A stretch of 34,862 bases of DNA from Thermoplasmata archaeon. Lineage in GTDB: Archaea; Thermoplasmatota; Thermoplasmata; Lutacidiplasmatales; UBA184. The stretch is taken from contig JASHQY010000175.1 of NCBI GenBank assembly GCA_030038885.1, forward strand, positions 1-34,862, given 5' to 3'. The position numbers and the translations under genes were made by a program. Numbering within the stretch: position 1 is the first letter of the stretch; each line of letters starts with the position of its first letter. Shown in pieces: positions 1-8,642 of this stretch. Below the pieces are notes generated by a model. That model saw nothing but the letters and a program-made list of their open reading frames with translations, did not search any database and was not told the DNA's origin.

Positions 1-262
1 GCAGATGGGTCGTGCCGTACCACATCAGCGTCACCCGCTGCGCCGCGGCCGGCCACGCCGCGCCGGTCACCCACGGCGTGTTGTTGCAGCCCACGTAGAT
101 CGGGGAGCCCCCGTTGCTCGCGGTGCCGGGGTTGCCGAGCTCGTACCAGGGCTCCGGGGGTGGGAGCCGGGGGAGGACGAGGTAGACGCCGACCCCGGAG
201 AGGACGACCGCGCCGGCGACCGCCGCCGCGAGCCATCGGCGCCGGGAGAGGGTGCCGGTCAT
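1..262 (-). CDS. Partial membrane-anchored or secreted protein (N-terminal end only)
   Basis: Only the first 87 codons are present; the gene runs off the left edge. The start ATG is at 262 on the minus strand. The product begins with a basic stretch (MTGTLSRRRW), then a hydrophobic segment at about residues 10-32 rich in Ala, Val and Leu. This reads as an uncleaved signal anchor or signal peptide. A Pro-rich linker and an extracytoplasmic region containing YVGCNNTP follow. I do not recognise the family. The single strong membrane segment and the small polar residues resemble the other surface proteins in this window. It could be a lipoprotein-like or cell-wall-associated protein. No catalytic motif is visible in the part present. 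Confidence 0.6.
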   Translation of the reverse strand, partial: MTGTLSRRRWLAAAVAGAVVLSGVGVYLVLPRLPPPEPWYELGNPGTASNGGSPIYVGCNNTPWVTGAAWPAAAQRVTLMWYGTTHL

Positions 263-555
263 CCCGACTCGAGACCCGGCGCTCCCCGCGCAGTTCCCGG
301 TCCGTCGGACGTCGCGGGGAAGAGGAACATCGAGTCGAAGCCGGAATGGGGTCGGGGTAAAGGACGTTCCCCCGCGGCCGGAACCTCGCACCGCGGGCGG
401 CGGGCGGATGCCTTCCGCCGCCGGAGACTCCTCGGCGTGCCCTCCTCGACGCCACCTACGACCGCGGGGCGACGCCCGCCCCCGGGGGGCCGTCGAGCAG
501 GGGGCGAGGCAATGCTCTTGGTGGCGAACACCTCCCGGCCACCGGCGGAGTTGCG
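263..555. other. Intergenic spacer, nothing recognised
   Basis: This 293-nt stretch separates the divergent partial secreted protein and the methyltransferase. It is GC-rich throughout. I see no convincing TATA box, tRNA, long dyad or short gene. It presumably holds both promoters. Confidence 0.4.
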
Positions 556-1398
556 GTGTCGGCCGGCGGGGAGGACCGCTTCGATCGTCGGCTGCGCTCG
601 GCCGACCCGGCGTTCGCCGTCGTGGTGGGGAGGATGCCCCTCCAGGACCGATTCCCGCTTCCGAAGGACTGGTTGCGCTGTGAGGTGCTGGAGCGGCACT
701 TGGTGCTTCAATGCGCCCGTGTGGTGCCGAGCACTCGGGTGCTCGAGGTCGGGTCGGGAGCTCACGCCCTTGCGACGATCCCCCTGGCCCACGCCGTGGG
801 GACGAACGGACGGTTGCTGGCCCTCGAGCGAGAGCGGTGGGGCCAGTTCGGCACCCTCGTCCGCGCGAGCGGGCTTGCCGAGAGGGTGCATCCGCTGCGC
901 GGCGACGCCCGCCAGTTGCCACTCCGGACGGATTCGGTCGATCTCGCGGTGTGCGTCCACGGTATCCGATCGCTCGGGAGCGAGGAGCACATGATCGAGG
1001 TGTTCCACGAGATGCTGCGAGCCTCTCCTCGAATCTTCCTTTCGGAGTCGCTACCGATCGCCCGCAGCGACGCCCAGCGCGCGCACCTGGCGATGTACGA
1101 CCTGCGGGAGGAGGTATTTCTGGAGACCCACGGGCGAAGGGACGACCTCCACTACCTTCCGCTCGACCGGCTCGTCGCGCTCGCGGAGCGCGCCGGAGGG
1201 TCCGTGCACGGGTCCGGCTCGCTGGACGTCGATCTCCCCCACGCGCTCGCATACTTTCCGCGTTCGTTGGTCGAAGCGATTCCTCCGGGCGGTCGGCGGG
1301 AGGACCTGCTTCGACGCTGGGCCGAAGCGGAGGCGATGCGGGAACGATACGGGACGGACCACCCTCCGGTGGGTTGGATCGAGGCCACGCGGTCGTAG
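556..1398 (+). CDS. Class I SAM-dependent methyltransferase
   Basis: This 280-aa protein has a Rossmann-type SAM-binding fold. Motif I is VLEVGSG at residues 62-68, followed by an acidic turn (ALERERW) typical of motif II. The segment GDARQLPLRTDSVDLAV fits the motif where an Asp contacts adenine, followed by the strand-4 Asp. The C-terminal third carries a longer helical extension. The substrate cannot be named: small-molecule methyltransferases of the ubiquinone/sterol group share this arrangement. The chosen start is GTG at 556; a few earlier residues are possible. It is transcribed away from the partial secreted protein and ends just before tRNA-Ala, which lies on the opposite strand. It appears to be monocistronic. 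Confidence 0.75.
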   Translation: MSAGGEDRFDRRLRSADPAFAVVVGRMPLQDRFPLPKDWLRCEVLERHLVLQCARVVPSTRVLEVGSGAHALATIPLAHAVGTNGRLLALERERWGQFGTLVRASGLAERVHPLRGDARQLPLRTDSVDLAVCVHGIRSLGSEEHMIEVFHEMLRASPRIFLSESLPIARSDAQRAHLAMYDLREEVFLETHGRRDDLHYLPLDRLVALAERAGGSVHGSGSLDVDLPHALAYFPRSLVEAIPPGGRREDLLRRWAEAEAMRERYGTDHPPVGWIEATRS

Positions 1399-1467
1399 GA
1401 CGGCTGCCGGACGAAGGGGGGCCGTCCCCGTAGGCCGCCCACGCCGCGCCCTCCACCGGTGAGACAG

Positions 1468-1541
1468 TGGACTGGTCGGGATTTGAACCCGAGGCCTCCG
1501 GTTTGCAAAACCGGCGATCTTCCGGACTGATCTACCAGCCC
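1468..1541 (-). tRNA. tRNA-Ala (anticodon TGC)
   Basis: On the minus strand the gene folds as a complete cloverleaf. The acceptor is GGGCTGG pairing with CCAGTCC with one G-T pair. The D stem is GATC/GATC. The anticodon stem is CCGGT/ACCGG with loop TTTGCAA, giving anticodon TGC. The T arm is TCGGG-TTCAAAT-CCCGA. The discriminator is A at 1468 and CCA is not encoded. No intron is present. Confidence 0.95.
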
Positions 1542-1569
1542 ATCTGCTCGGGAAGGTGGGCTCGTCCAT

Positions 1570-1576
1570 CTTAGCC
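1570..1576 (-). promoter_or_regulatory. TATA-like box for tRNA-Ala
   Basis: The minus-strand sequence GGCTAAG lies 29-35 nt before the tRNA 5' end, in an otherwise GC-rich stretch. The spacing fits an archaeal TATA box; the match to consensus is weak. Confidence 0.35.
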
Positions 1577-1662
1577 TTTGGCACGCGCCGCGCACCGTCG
1601 GGAACGGGGCTCGCACGCTCGCCGTGAGGAAAGGACTTCTACCCCGCCCGGGTCGATGGAGC

Positions 1663-2691
1663 GTGCGGCTGAGCGCCTTCACGGTCGTCGACTCGCCGAC
1701 GGGAGGGGCGGACGGCGTCGCGGACCGCTACGCCGACGTGCTGCGCCTGGCCGAGGCGGCCGAGGAGGGAGGGCTCTCGACCCTGTGGATCGCCGAGCAC
1801 CACTTCCAGCCGGGAGGGCTCTGCCCCTCGCCCCCGGTCCTGCTCGCGGCCTGCGGGCAGCGGACCCGGCGCGTCCGGCTGGGCGTGCTGGTCAGCGTGC
1901 TCCCGTTCCATCGCCCGATCGAGCTGGCCGAGCAGTACGCGATGGTCGACCGGCTGACCCACGGGCGGCTCAACCTGGGCGTCGGCAGCGGCTACATCCC
2001 GATCGAGTTCGAGGGCTTCGGGGTCGACCCGGCGACGAAGCGTGAGCGGTTCGACCGTGCGCTCGAGACGCTGCTCGCGGCCCTCGACGGGCGCGAGGTG
2101 CGGGCGGACGAGCCCGGCGCCCGGCCCGTGCGGCTCAACGTCCTCCCCCTCCAGCGGCCGCACCCTCCGCTCTGGATCGCGGTCCAGCGGCGCGAGGCGA
2201 TCCCGTACGTCGCGCGGCGGGCGTGCTCGCTCGCCCTCATTCCGTACGCGACCCTCGCGAACCTCGCGGAGCTGGCGGACGAGATCCGCGAGTTCCGGGC
2301 GCACCTTCCCCCGGGCGCGTCCGCCGAGGTGGCCGTCGCGCTCCACCTCTACGCGGGACCACGGCCGGACGCCGCCCGCGCGGCGTTCCAGCGATATCTC
2401 GACTCCCGCCTCGCGACCCAGTCCGCGTTCTACCAGGAGAAGGTCCGGCGCGATCCCCGGCACGCGAGCGGCTCGGCGATCGAGCAGAGCGATTTCGCCC
2501 TGTTCGGGGCCCCCGCGGAGGTCGCGCGGCGCCTCGGGGCGTTCGCGGCGATCGGCGTGGACGAGATCCTCGGGATCTTCGACTTCGGGGGCCTCGCCAC
2601 CGAGGAGGTCACCGCGTCCGTGCGGGGGCTCGGGGCCGCGATGGTCGGGGTCGGTCCCGGGTCCGTCTCGATCCCGCGGGTCGACCCGTAG
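1663..2691 (+). CDS. LLM-class (luciferase-like) flavin-dependent oxidoreductase
   Basis: The product is 342 aa and a TIM-barrel flavin or F420 oxidoreductase of the bacterial luciferase family. Diagnostic segments are the first strand RLSAFTVVD, LWIAEHHF (the conserved Glu-His-His), a strand reading RVRLGVLVSVLPFHRP, and DRLTHGRLNLGVGSGY, a signature of this superfamily. The late segment LFGAPAEVARRLGAFAAIGVDEILGIF is the typical C-terminal barrel end. The GTG at 1663 is preferred because it begins directly at the first strand; an in-frame GTG at 1624 would add 13 residues without similarity. Substrate and cofactor (FMN or F420) are not determined. The gene converges on the surface-protein gene with a gap of only 33 nt. 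Confidence 0.85.
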   Translation: MRLSAFTVVDSPTGGADGVADRYADVLRLAEAAEEGGLSTLWIAEHHFQPGGLCPSPPVLLAACGQRTRRVRLGVLVSVLPFHRPIELAEQYAMVDRLTHGRLNLGVGSGYIPIEFEGFGVDPATKRERFDRALETLLAALDGREVRADEPGARPVRLNVLPLQRPHPPLWIAVQRREAIPYVARRACSLALIPYATLANLAELADEIREFRAHLPPGASAEVAVALHLYAGPRPDAARAAFQRYLDSRLATQSAFYQEKVRRDPRHASGSAIEQSDFALFGAPAEVARRLGAFAAIGVDEILGIFDFGGLATEEVTASVRGLGAAMVGVGPGSVSIPRVDP

Positions 2692-2724
2692 CGATCGGTC
2701 GAGGGCGCGCAGCGCGGGCCCGGC

Positions 2725-5271
2725 CTACTGCGACCCCGACGGTGGGGTCGGGAGGGGCGGGGGCGCCTCGGCCGCCGGCGCGGGGCTCTCGGCGGGTGGC
2801 GTGGCGGCGGGCTCCTTCCATTCCGTGGCCGGCGGGTTCGAGGGCGCGGGCGCCGGTGGGGCGATCGTCTCCCCGGACGCGTTGTAGCGCGGCGCCGGCC
2901 CCGGCGGGGTGCGTCCCCGCCGGATCAGCAGGACCAGGAGGAGGCCGACGACGAGGATCACGATCAGGAGGATCAGCCAGCCGACCGTGAGCCCGCTGCC
3001 CGCGCCGAGCTCGAGGCTCAGGATCGACGGGTGCGCGTTGACGGTGAGGCCCGAGATCCCGTAGCACTCCGCGCCGTCGCAGTTCGGTCCGTAGGCGTTG
3101 CTCGCGTAGACGTACATCGTGAGATCGACGAACCCCGACGGAGTGTTCGACGGGAGCGTGATCGACACGGTGCCCGACGAGCTCGTCGTCTGCCAGTACG
3201 GGGCGACCAGCGACGTGCCCAGGTAGAGGTAGACCGAGTACGTTCCCGCGATCGGCGCGCCGCCGAGCGGGCTCAGCGACCAGGAGACGTGGATCGTCTG
3301 GCCGGGCTGGTAGCTGCCGTCCGAGTAGCTCGACGGGGTCGAGATGCCGACCAGGACCTCGAAACCGGTGGCGAGCTCGACCGTGACCGAGTTCGTGGAG
3401 TAGATTCCCACGGTCGGCGACTGGGCCCAGGCGTGGACCACGTAGACGCTCGCCGGGTTGCTCGTCGGCACCGTGAAGGAGATCACGCCGGAGCTGGGCG
3501 CGCTGCCCACCGCGACGACCCCGGAGGCGATCGTCGCTCCGGACGGGTACGCGTACCAGGTCGCGGAGATGTTGTAGTAGACGGTCGTGCCGGGCAGCGC
3601 GCTGGGAGCGATCTGCGTCGGGAACGACAGGGTCTCTCCGCCGGTGTAGTAGAGCGAGCTCGGCGCGTTCAGCAACAGGGTCGGCTGTTCGGCATAGCCG
3701 AGCGCGTAGCCCGCGAACGAGACGGTCGCGTTGGAGGCGACGACCCCCACGTAGAACTCGCCGACGTATCCCGACGGCAGCGTGACCTCGACCGTGCCGC
3801 TCGTGCCGGCGGTCGTGATCGGTCCCGCGCCGGCGAAACCGTTCGCGGTGTCGAGGAGCCACTCGCTCGCGCGGAGCGCTCCCGCGTTGGTCGCGTTGGA
3901 CGAGCCGAGCGTCCAGTTCGCGAAGACCGTCGCGCCCGCGAGGTAGTCGACCGCGTTCAGGACCACGCCGACCGCCCCCGCCGAGGCCGGGGGAAGGACC
4001 TGGAACGAGTAGTTCTCGTAGGCTCCCGGATAGCCGGGCGAGGTCGCGGCCGGATCGATCGCCGAGACGTTGACCGTGTTGCCGAACGGATAGGCGTAGT
4101 ACGCGCTGAACGTCGGGGAGGTCGGAATGAACGAGAAGGCGACCGCTCCGTTGGAGGTCGACGTCAGGACGGTCGGCGGGCTGCCGCCCGGCGTCACGTT
4201 CTGAGCGCCGTTCCAGAACCCGATCGTCACGCGAAGACCGCCGATCGGGTAGGTGGTGTGGCCCGGCACGTGGGCCCCGAGCCAGAGGCAGACGAACACC
4301 GGGGAGCCGCTCGTGAACGAGTCGTAGGCCGGAGCGCCGGGCCCCGTGCATCCGCTCTGGGGGCTCAGCGACTCCGCGAGCAGGAGCGGGGTTCCGACCG
4401 CGTACTCGACCTCGGCGGTTTCGTTCTCCGCGATCCCGCCGTCACTGTAGACGACCGCCCACAGCTCGACGAAGAGTTCGGTGTCCGGGGTCGCATTGTC
4501 CGGGACCTGGAAGGTCCACGACCCCGCCCCCACCGGCGTGAGGCTCTGGAGCCCCGGAGAGAAGAGGTTCTGCTCGGTGACGTTCGTGAACGTACCGGTG
4601 GCCGTCAGGTTCGTGAGGTGGTTGTAGATCGACCCGTTGCCGAAGGCGGTGGCGATCCAGGTCAGGCCGATCGTCTGCCCCGGCAGGGTCACCGAGCCCG
4701 CGTCCGGGCTGCCCGCGAGTGCGAGGGAGAAGGTCTCGACCGTCAGGTTGACGCTCGTGAAGCCGCCGAGCGGGGCCGAGGCGGTGATGTTCCACCCGCC
4801 CCCGATCGCGAGCGTCGCCGGGAACGAGTAGGAAAGGTGGTTCTCGGCCGTCAGGTTCTCGTGGGTGGTCTGGTTGATCTGGACGGTCGCGGAGAATACG
4901 GGGTTGACGAGTCCGTCGCGGGTCGCGTTCGGGTCGTTGATCGTGAGGTTCACGGTCCGGTCGGCCGCGGCATCGGCGACATCGAAGTAGAGCGTGCTGC
5001 CGCCGGGATAGGCGCCGTTGCCGAAGGTGAGGCAGCTCCCGGTACAGAAGAAGGTCGTGGCCGCCCCTTCGCCGTTGTAGGTCTCGAGAGCGATCGACGA
5101 GGCGTCCGGGGACGTCGCCAGGGCACCCGCCGCGGTCGCGAGGCCCGTCGAGGGGACCGCGGCCCCGGGGTCCGAGGGCGACGCGTGCGACGCCGAGACG
5201 GCGCCGTACCCTCCGAGGACGGATGCGATCAGCACGGCGGCCAACGCCCAAACGACGACGATGCGGGCCAT
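2725..5271 (-). CDS. Large secreted, C-terminally anchored surface protein
   Basis: This 848-aa protein starts with a short basic and hydrophobic signal (residues 1 to about 27, ending near AVSAS). It has about 730 residues of extracellular sequence rich in Ser, Thr, Gly and Val. One strong membrane helix lies at about 760-783, followed by two Arg and a cytoplasmic tail of 65 residues rich in Pro, Ala and Glu. The ectodomain holds many N-x-S/T sequons (for example NLT, NQT, NVT, NAT) and repeated beta-sandwich-like blocks with ASVYVVHAWAQS-type strands and GYVGEFYVGV/SGFVDLTMYV parallels. This suggests tandem Ig-like or fibronectin-like domains. It is probably a glycosylated S-layer or adhesin component; the family is not recognised. 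A TATA box sits about 26 nt before the ATG, suggesting a leaderless mRNA. Confidence 0.75.
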   Translation of the reverse strand: MARIVVVWALAAVLIASVLGGYGAVSASHASPSDPGAAVPSTGLATAAGALATSPDASSIALETYNGEGAATTFFCTGSCLTFGNGAYPGGSTLYFDVADAAADRTVNLTINDPNATRDGLVNPVFSATVQINQTTHENLTAENHLSYSFPATLAIGGGWNITASAPLGGFTSVNLTVETFSLALAGSPDAGSVTLPGQTIGLTWIATAFGNGSIYNHLTNLTATGTFTNVTEQNLFSPGLQSLTPVGAGSWTFQVPDNATPDTELFVELWAVVYSDGGIAENETAEVEYAVGTPLLLAESLSPQSGCTGPGAPAYDSFTSGSPVFVCLWLGAHVPGHTTYPIGGLRVTIGFWNGAQNVTPGGSPPTVLTSTSNGAVAFSFIPTSPTFSAYYAYPFGNTVNVSAIDPAATSPGYPGAYENYSFQVLPPASAGAVGVVLNAVDYLAGATVFANWTLGSSNATNAGALRASEWLLDTANGFAGAGPITTAGTSGTVEVTLPSGYVGEFYVGVVASNATVSFAGYALGYAEQPTLLLNAPSSLYYTGGETLSFPTQIAPSALPGTTVYYNISATWYAYPSGATIASGVVAVGSAPSSGVISFTVPTSNPASVYVVHAWAQSPTVGIYSTNSVTVELATGFEVLVGISTPSSYSDGSYQPGQTIHVSWSLSPLGGAPIAGTYSVYLYLGTSLVAPYWQTTSSSGTVSITLPSNTPSGFVDLTMYVYASNAYGPNCDGAECYGISGLTVNAHPSILSLELGAGSGLTVGWLILLIVILVVGLLLVLLIRRGRTPPGPAPRYNASGETIAPPAPAPSNPPATEWKEPAATPPAESPAPAAEAPPPLPTPPSGSQ

Positions 5272-5294
5272 CGTATGAAAGCGCGCGACTCTGG

Positions 5295-5303
5295 TATATG
5301 AAT
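5295..5303 (-). promoter_or_regulatory. TATA box of the surface-protein gene
   Basis: The minus strand reads ATTCATATA at 24-32 nt before the ATG at 5271. This is close to the archaeal TATA consensus and spacing, so the transcript is probably leaderless. Confidence 0.55.
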
Positions 5304-5347
5304 CCGCCGAGGGCGGCGAAGCCTCGCCGGGAGGAGTTCCGAACGGA

Positions 5348-5354
5348 CTTTATG
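5348..5354 (+). promoter_or_regulatory. TATA box of the metallo-beta-lactamase-fold gene
   Basis: CTTTATG lies 25-31 nt before the ATG at 5379, in the divergent spacer shared with the surface-protein gene. This supports the ATG at 5379 rather than earlier in-frame codons. Confidence 0.5.
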
Positions 5355-5378
5355 CCGTCCGGACTACGGGGAATCGCC

Positions 5379-6068
5379 ATGACCGAGATCCTGCCCGGAG
5401 TGCATCTGGTGGACGGCGTCGACCCGAGCCCGGACTTCTCGACCCACGTGTACCTGGTGAAGGACCGGGGGTCGACCTGGACCCTGATCGACACCGGCCT
5501 TCCCGGCGCCCACGCGGCGATCGAGCGCTACCTGGCCGAGCACCGGATCGAGCCGACCTCGATCAAGAAGATCCTATTGACGCACCTGCACCGCGACCAC
5601 GTCGGCTCGCTGAAGCCGATCGCGAACCGGACCCACGCGAAGACCTACGCGCACTGGATCGAGGCCGCCTACATCGCCTGCGACCCGCCGTACGTGGGCC
5701 CGGGGTCGCCTCCGGCCGAGCCGTTCACGGTCGACGAGACGTTCAAGGACGGGGACTCGATCGACGCCGCGGGCGGGCTGATCGCCTACCACACGCCCGG
5801 CCACACTCCAGGGCACACCTCGTACTACCAGCCCGAACGCAAGCTCCTGTTCTCGGGCGACCTCTTCTTCGTGGACGGGGAGAAGGTTTCCCTGACGCCC
5901 GACGAGTTCACCCACCACCCCTCGACGGCGCTGATCTCGGCTCGTCGGATGAACCAGCTCTCGGTCGAGTCCCTGATGAGCTACCACGGCGGGCCGATCC
6001 TGAAGAACGGCGGCACGGCGATGCGCGCGTTCCGCGCGAGCCCCGCGGCCACCGGGGGCCGGCGGTAG
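5379..6068 (+). CDS. Metallo-beta-lactamase-fold hydrolase
   Basis: The protein is 229 aa with the complete metal-binding set of this fold. THLHRDH lies at residues 68-74 (motif 2), preceded by the strand LIDTGLPG. A later His lies in YHTPGHTPGHTSYY (motif 3), and SGDLFF provides the bridging Asp (motif 4). A final His is in SYHGGPIL (motif 5). This is a binuclear zinc hydrolase; the reaction could be thioester, lactone or phosphodiester hydrolysis. The short size and the HTPGHTPGH repeat are typical of glyoxalase-II-like members. It is monocistronic, with a leaderless-type promoter. The tRNA-Pro gene follows on the other strand 28 nt downstream. Confidence 0.85.
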   Translation: MTEILPGVHLVDGVDPSPDFSTHVYLVKDRGSTWTLIDTGLPGAHAAIERYLAEHRIEPTSIKKILLTHLHRDHVGSLKPIANRTHAKTYAHWIEAAYIACDPPYVGPGSPPAEPFTVDETFKDGDSIDAAGGLIAYHTPGHTPGHTSYYQPERKLLFSGDLFFVDGEKVSLTPDEFTHHPSTALISARRMNQLSVESLMSYHGGPILKNGGTAMRAFRASPAATGGRR

Positions 6069-6096
6069 CTCCCGTCGGCCCCGGCGGGGGCGGCGA

Positions 6097-6171
6097 TGGG
6101 ACTGGCCAGATTTGAACTGGCGTCTCGGAGTCCCGAACCCCGAAGGATGGACCAAGCTACCCCACAGTCCC
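6097..6171 (-). tRNA. tRNA-Pro (anticodon CGG)
   Basis: On the minus strand the acceptor GGGACTG pairs with CAGTCCC. The anticodon stem CGGGG/CTCCG encloses loop TTCGGGA, giving anticodon CGG. The T arm is GCCAG-TTCAAAT-CTGGC. The discriminator is A at 6097 and no CCA is encoded. The D stem is short, as in other archaeal proline tRNAs. No intron is seen. Confidence 0.93.
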
Positions 6172-6197
6172 AGCGCCGCGTCCGGCGACCCCGCGGC

Positions 6198-6205
6198 GAT
6201 ATTTG
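6198..6205 (-). promoter_or_regulatory. TATA box of tRNA-Pro
   Basis: The minus strand reads CAAATATC at 27-34 nt before the tRNA 5' end, an AT-rich island in GC-rich surroundings. It might also serve the divergent nreA gene, but that start codon is about 100 nt away. Confidence 0.5.
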
Positions 6206-6304
6206 AGCGCGCGGTCGCCGACGGACGACGCGCGGTGGGGGACGCGTTCCACGACCCCTCGGGTGCGCTCTTCAACCCCTGCGGCCCTCGAGGAGAGCGA
6301 ACCC

Positions 6305-7642
6305 ATGGCCGAGGTGTCGGCGGCCCCGCCGCTCCCCGTATCCCCGCTCGCCTCGCTCTCGTGGAGCATCCCGGGCCTGCGCGAGGACCCGACGATGTGC
6401 GTCCGGTGCCGCTCGGCCCAGCTGCTCTGCGGCAAGCCGGTCTGCCCGATCCTCGTGAAGTACCACGCGTTCGAACGGACCCTTCCGCTCGTGGGTGGGG
6501 CGGAGCTCTCGGGGTCTTCGCCTCCCGGGGTGTTCGTCGGGCGGTACGGGTACCCCAAGGTCTCGTTCGGCCCGCTCCTGAGCCCCGAGCACGGCTCGAC
6601 CGAGCTCCTCGACAGCCCGGAGGACTGGGTCGGCCGTTCGGTCGCCGAGGTCGTGTCGTTCCGGACCGGGCTCGTCCGCGGCACGGCCCCGATCCGCGTG
6701 ACGGACGCCGAGCGGCCGATCCGCCTGCTCGAGGATCTCCAGCTCCTCGGGATCGCGGCGGAGTCCGCCGAGAGCGAGGCCCGCTTCCGCCGGCCGCCCC
6801 GGGGCCACCTCGCGCTCTCGGACTCGACGCCCCCGTTCGGGCCGTCGGCCCCGATCGAGCGGTTCCGACTCGACGTGCGCCGGGTGGACCCGAACCTCGA
6901 CCGCCTCGCCTCGGACACCGCGGCCAGCGCCCGGATCGCGGTCGGGGAGCTCTACGAGCGGGGGGTCCGGGTGAGCCGCATCCAGCGGGCGTTCAGCGTG
7001 GGGACCCTCGGCCGACGGGGGCATCGCCGCCTCGTTCCGACCCGCTGGAGCATCACGGCGGTCGACGACCTCCTGTCGAAGCAGAACCTCGAGCGGGTCC
7101 GCGGGCTGCCCGAGCTCGCCGAGATCGAGGTCCACCGGCTGACCGCGTTGGACAACCGCTGGCTGATCGTCTTCCTTCCGGGGGCGTACCGGTACGAGTC
7201 GATCGAGGCGTGGTACCCGAACACCCTCTGGAACCCGAACCCCACGAACCTCGTGATCATGGGGGACCACGAGGGCCACGACGGGCGCACGACGTACGCG
7301 TCGATCGGCGGCTGCTACTACGCCGCCCGGCTCGCGACCAGCGAGGCCCTGCTCGCCCGCGGACGCCAGGCCGGGGTCCTCGTGCTCCGGGAGGTCCACC
7401 CGGGGGAGATCCTGCCGCTCGGGGTCTGGAACGTCCGGGAGTACGTGCGTGCCGCGCTCACCCGACCGGCCGAGCGCCTCGCGACCCTCGCGGACCTCGC
7501 GGCCACGATCGGCGCGACGTTCGCGATCCCGGTCGCCCGGTGGCTCGCGGCGAGCGCGGTGCTCCACGAGGCGCGGACGCAGCGCCGCCTCGACGAGTGG
7601 CTCGTACCCGACCCCGCGCGACCCGGCTCGGGGACTAACTGA
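6305..7642 (+). CDS. nreA: NreA, archaeal DNA repair protein
   Basis: This 445-aa protein begins with a zinc-finger-like Cys cluster, CVRCRSAQLLCGKPVCPIL, with Cys at 32, 35, 42 and 47. This is the N-terminal signature of the archaeal Nre family. Long conserved blocks follow (FVGRYGYPKVSFGPL, VGRSVAEVVSFRTGLVRG, RRGHRRLVPTRWSITAVDD). The C-terminus carries QRRLDEWL at 426-433, which matches a PCNA-interacting (PIP) box, the known feature linking NreA to the sliding clamp. NreA is implicated in DNA damage tolerance in haloarchaea; its biochemical activity is not known to me. The ATG at 6305 is chosen because family similarity begins shortly after it and a GGAG lies upstream. The gene overlaps the convergent zinc-ribbon gene by 8 nt. 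Confidence 0.88.
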   Translation: MAEVSAAPPLPVSPLASLSWSIPGLREDPTMCVRCRSAQLLCGKPVCPILVKYHAFERTLPLVGGAELSGSSPPGVFVGRYGYPKVSFGPLLSPEHGSTELLDSPEDWVGRSVAEVVSFRTGLVRGTAPIRVTDAERPIRLLEDLQLLGIAAESAESEARFRRPPRGHLALSDSTPPFGPSAPIERFRLDVRRVDPNLDRLASDTAASARIAVGELYERGVRVSRIQRAFSVGTLGRRGHRRLVPTRWSITAVDDLLSKQNLERVRGLPELAEIEVHRLTALDNRWLIVFLPGAYRYESIEAWYPNTLWNPNPTNLVIMGDHEGHDGRTTYASIGGCYYAARLATSEALLARGRQAGVLVLREVHPGEILPLGVWNVREYVRAALTRPAERLATLADLAATIGATFAIPVARWLAASAVLHEARTQRRLDEWLVPDPARPGSGTN

Positions 7643-8567
7643 ACCGCTCGCCGCACTGGCCGCAGAAGGTGTCGGCCGGGCCCCTTGCCGCCCCGCACTT
7701 CGGGCAGGCCGTCGGGGTGCGCGGGGACCCGCACCCGCGGCAGAAGAGGTCGGCGGCGGTGGTCGGATGGCCACAGAGGGGGCAGCGCGACGCGCTCGCC
7801 GCGCTCTCGGCCGCGGCCTGGACGTCGACCCGAGGCATGTCCGGGGCCGCCCCGCGCGTGGCCGGGCTGGTCGCCACGGTCTCGACGTTCCCGCCGAGCC
7901 CCCGGCGTCCCTTGAGCGCGAGGCGCAGCGCGTCCGTGTACCGCCCCGCCTCGAACGCCGTTCGGGCCTCTCGCTGCAGCTCGATCCCGGCGCGGGTCTC
8001 GGGGTCGTCCGCCCGGCGGGCCGTCGCGGCGTCGACCTCCGAGTCGAGGAGCCGGAGCTGGAACTGAGCTTCCGCACGGCCGCGGGGCAGGTTCGGGGGC
8101 GTCGGCGCGGACAGGTCGGACGGGGAGCCCCGGCCGGCGGGAGCCGGCCCCGACGGGGCGGCGGCCGCCGCCGCGAGCGGTCCGGACCGCGACGGGAAGG
8201 GGTCGGCGGACCGGAGCGGGGCCGTTCCCCCGGCCCGCGCCTGCACGAGCGATTCGTGCGCGGATTGGGCGAGCTCGTACGCCCGGTCGAACTGGCGGAG
8301 GTCCATCGCCGACTGGGCCTGGGCGATCAGCTCGCGGGCGCGCGCGACATCCGTCCCCTGGCGCGCCACGATGTCGGCCTCCCGGCGGGCCATCCCGAGC
8401 CGGTTGAACGCCCGGTCCGAATCGAGACGCGGGGAGTGGCGCAGCTCGCTCAGGAGCTGGGCCTTGCGCTGCTTCAGCCGCCGCAGCGCGAGGAGGAGGA
8501 CCGCGACGACCGCGACCCCGAGGACGACCGCGGCGAACACCAGGTAGTAGACCTGTTCGGTTGCCAC
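7635..8567 (-). CDS. Membrane-anchored zinc-ribbon protein
   Basis: The product is 310 aa. Residues 5-28 form one transmembrane helix (YYLVFAAVVLGVAVVAVLLL) followed by a basic stop-transfer segment. A helical domain with TPR-like spacing follows (ARELIAQAQSAMDLRQFDRAYELAQSA). A long Ala/Pro/Ser linker leads to a second helical repeat with the same flavour (AFEAGRYTDALRLAL). The last 50 residues hold two zinc ribbons, CPLCG/CRGCG and CPKCG/CGQCG. The layout resembles archaeal double-zinc-ribbon membrane proteins of unknown function. Start is GTG at 8567. The gene lies downstream of mat on the same strand after a 154-nt spacer that carries its own TATA-like box and an inverted repeat. It converges on nreA with an 8-nt overlap. 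Confidence 0.75.
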   Translation of the reverse strand: MATEQVYYLVFAAVVLGVAVVAVLLLALRRLKQRKAQLLSELRHSPRLDSDRAFNRLGMARREADIVARQGTDVARARELIAQAQSAMDLRQFDRAYELAQSAHESLVQARAGGTAPLRSADPFPSRSGPLAAAAAAPSGPAPAGRGSPSDLSAPTPPNLPRGRAEAQFQLRLLDSEVDAATARRADDPETRAGIELQREARTAFEAGRYTDALRLALKGRRGLGGNVETVATSPATRGAAPDMPRVDVQAAAESAASASRCPLCGHPTTAADLFCRGCGSPRTPTACPKCGAARGPADTFCGQCGERFS

Positions 8568-8626
8568 ACGTCCTCGTTCCGCGGGCTCCGTCGTCCGTCG
8601 GCGCGCGGGGACGGGACCACGACGTA

Positions 8627-8642
8627 ACTGGAGGTTTCCAGT
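8627..8642. promoter_or_regulatory. Candidate operator next to a TATA-like box
   Basis: ACTGGA-GGTT-TCCAGT is a perfect 6-bp inverted repeat with a 4-nt spacer. It directly abuts the minus-strand TATA-like sequence GGCTAAAT at 8643-8650. A factor bound here would cover the transcription start of the zinc-ribbon gene, whose GTG is about 60 nt further on. Confidence 0.45.

Noticed and set aside
3031..5301. A 756-aa plus-strand frame opposite the surface-protein gene
   Set aside because: It is composed of Arg, Asp, Val and Gly runs without any motif. The minus-strand product has a signal peptide, sequons and a membrane anchor.
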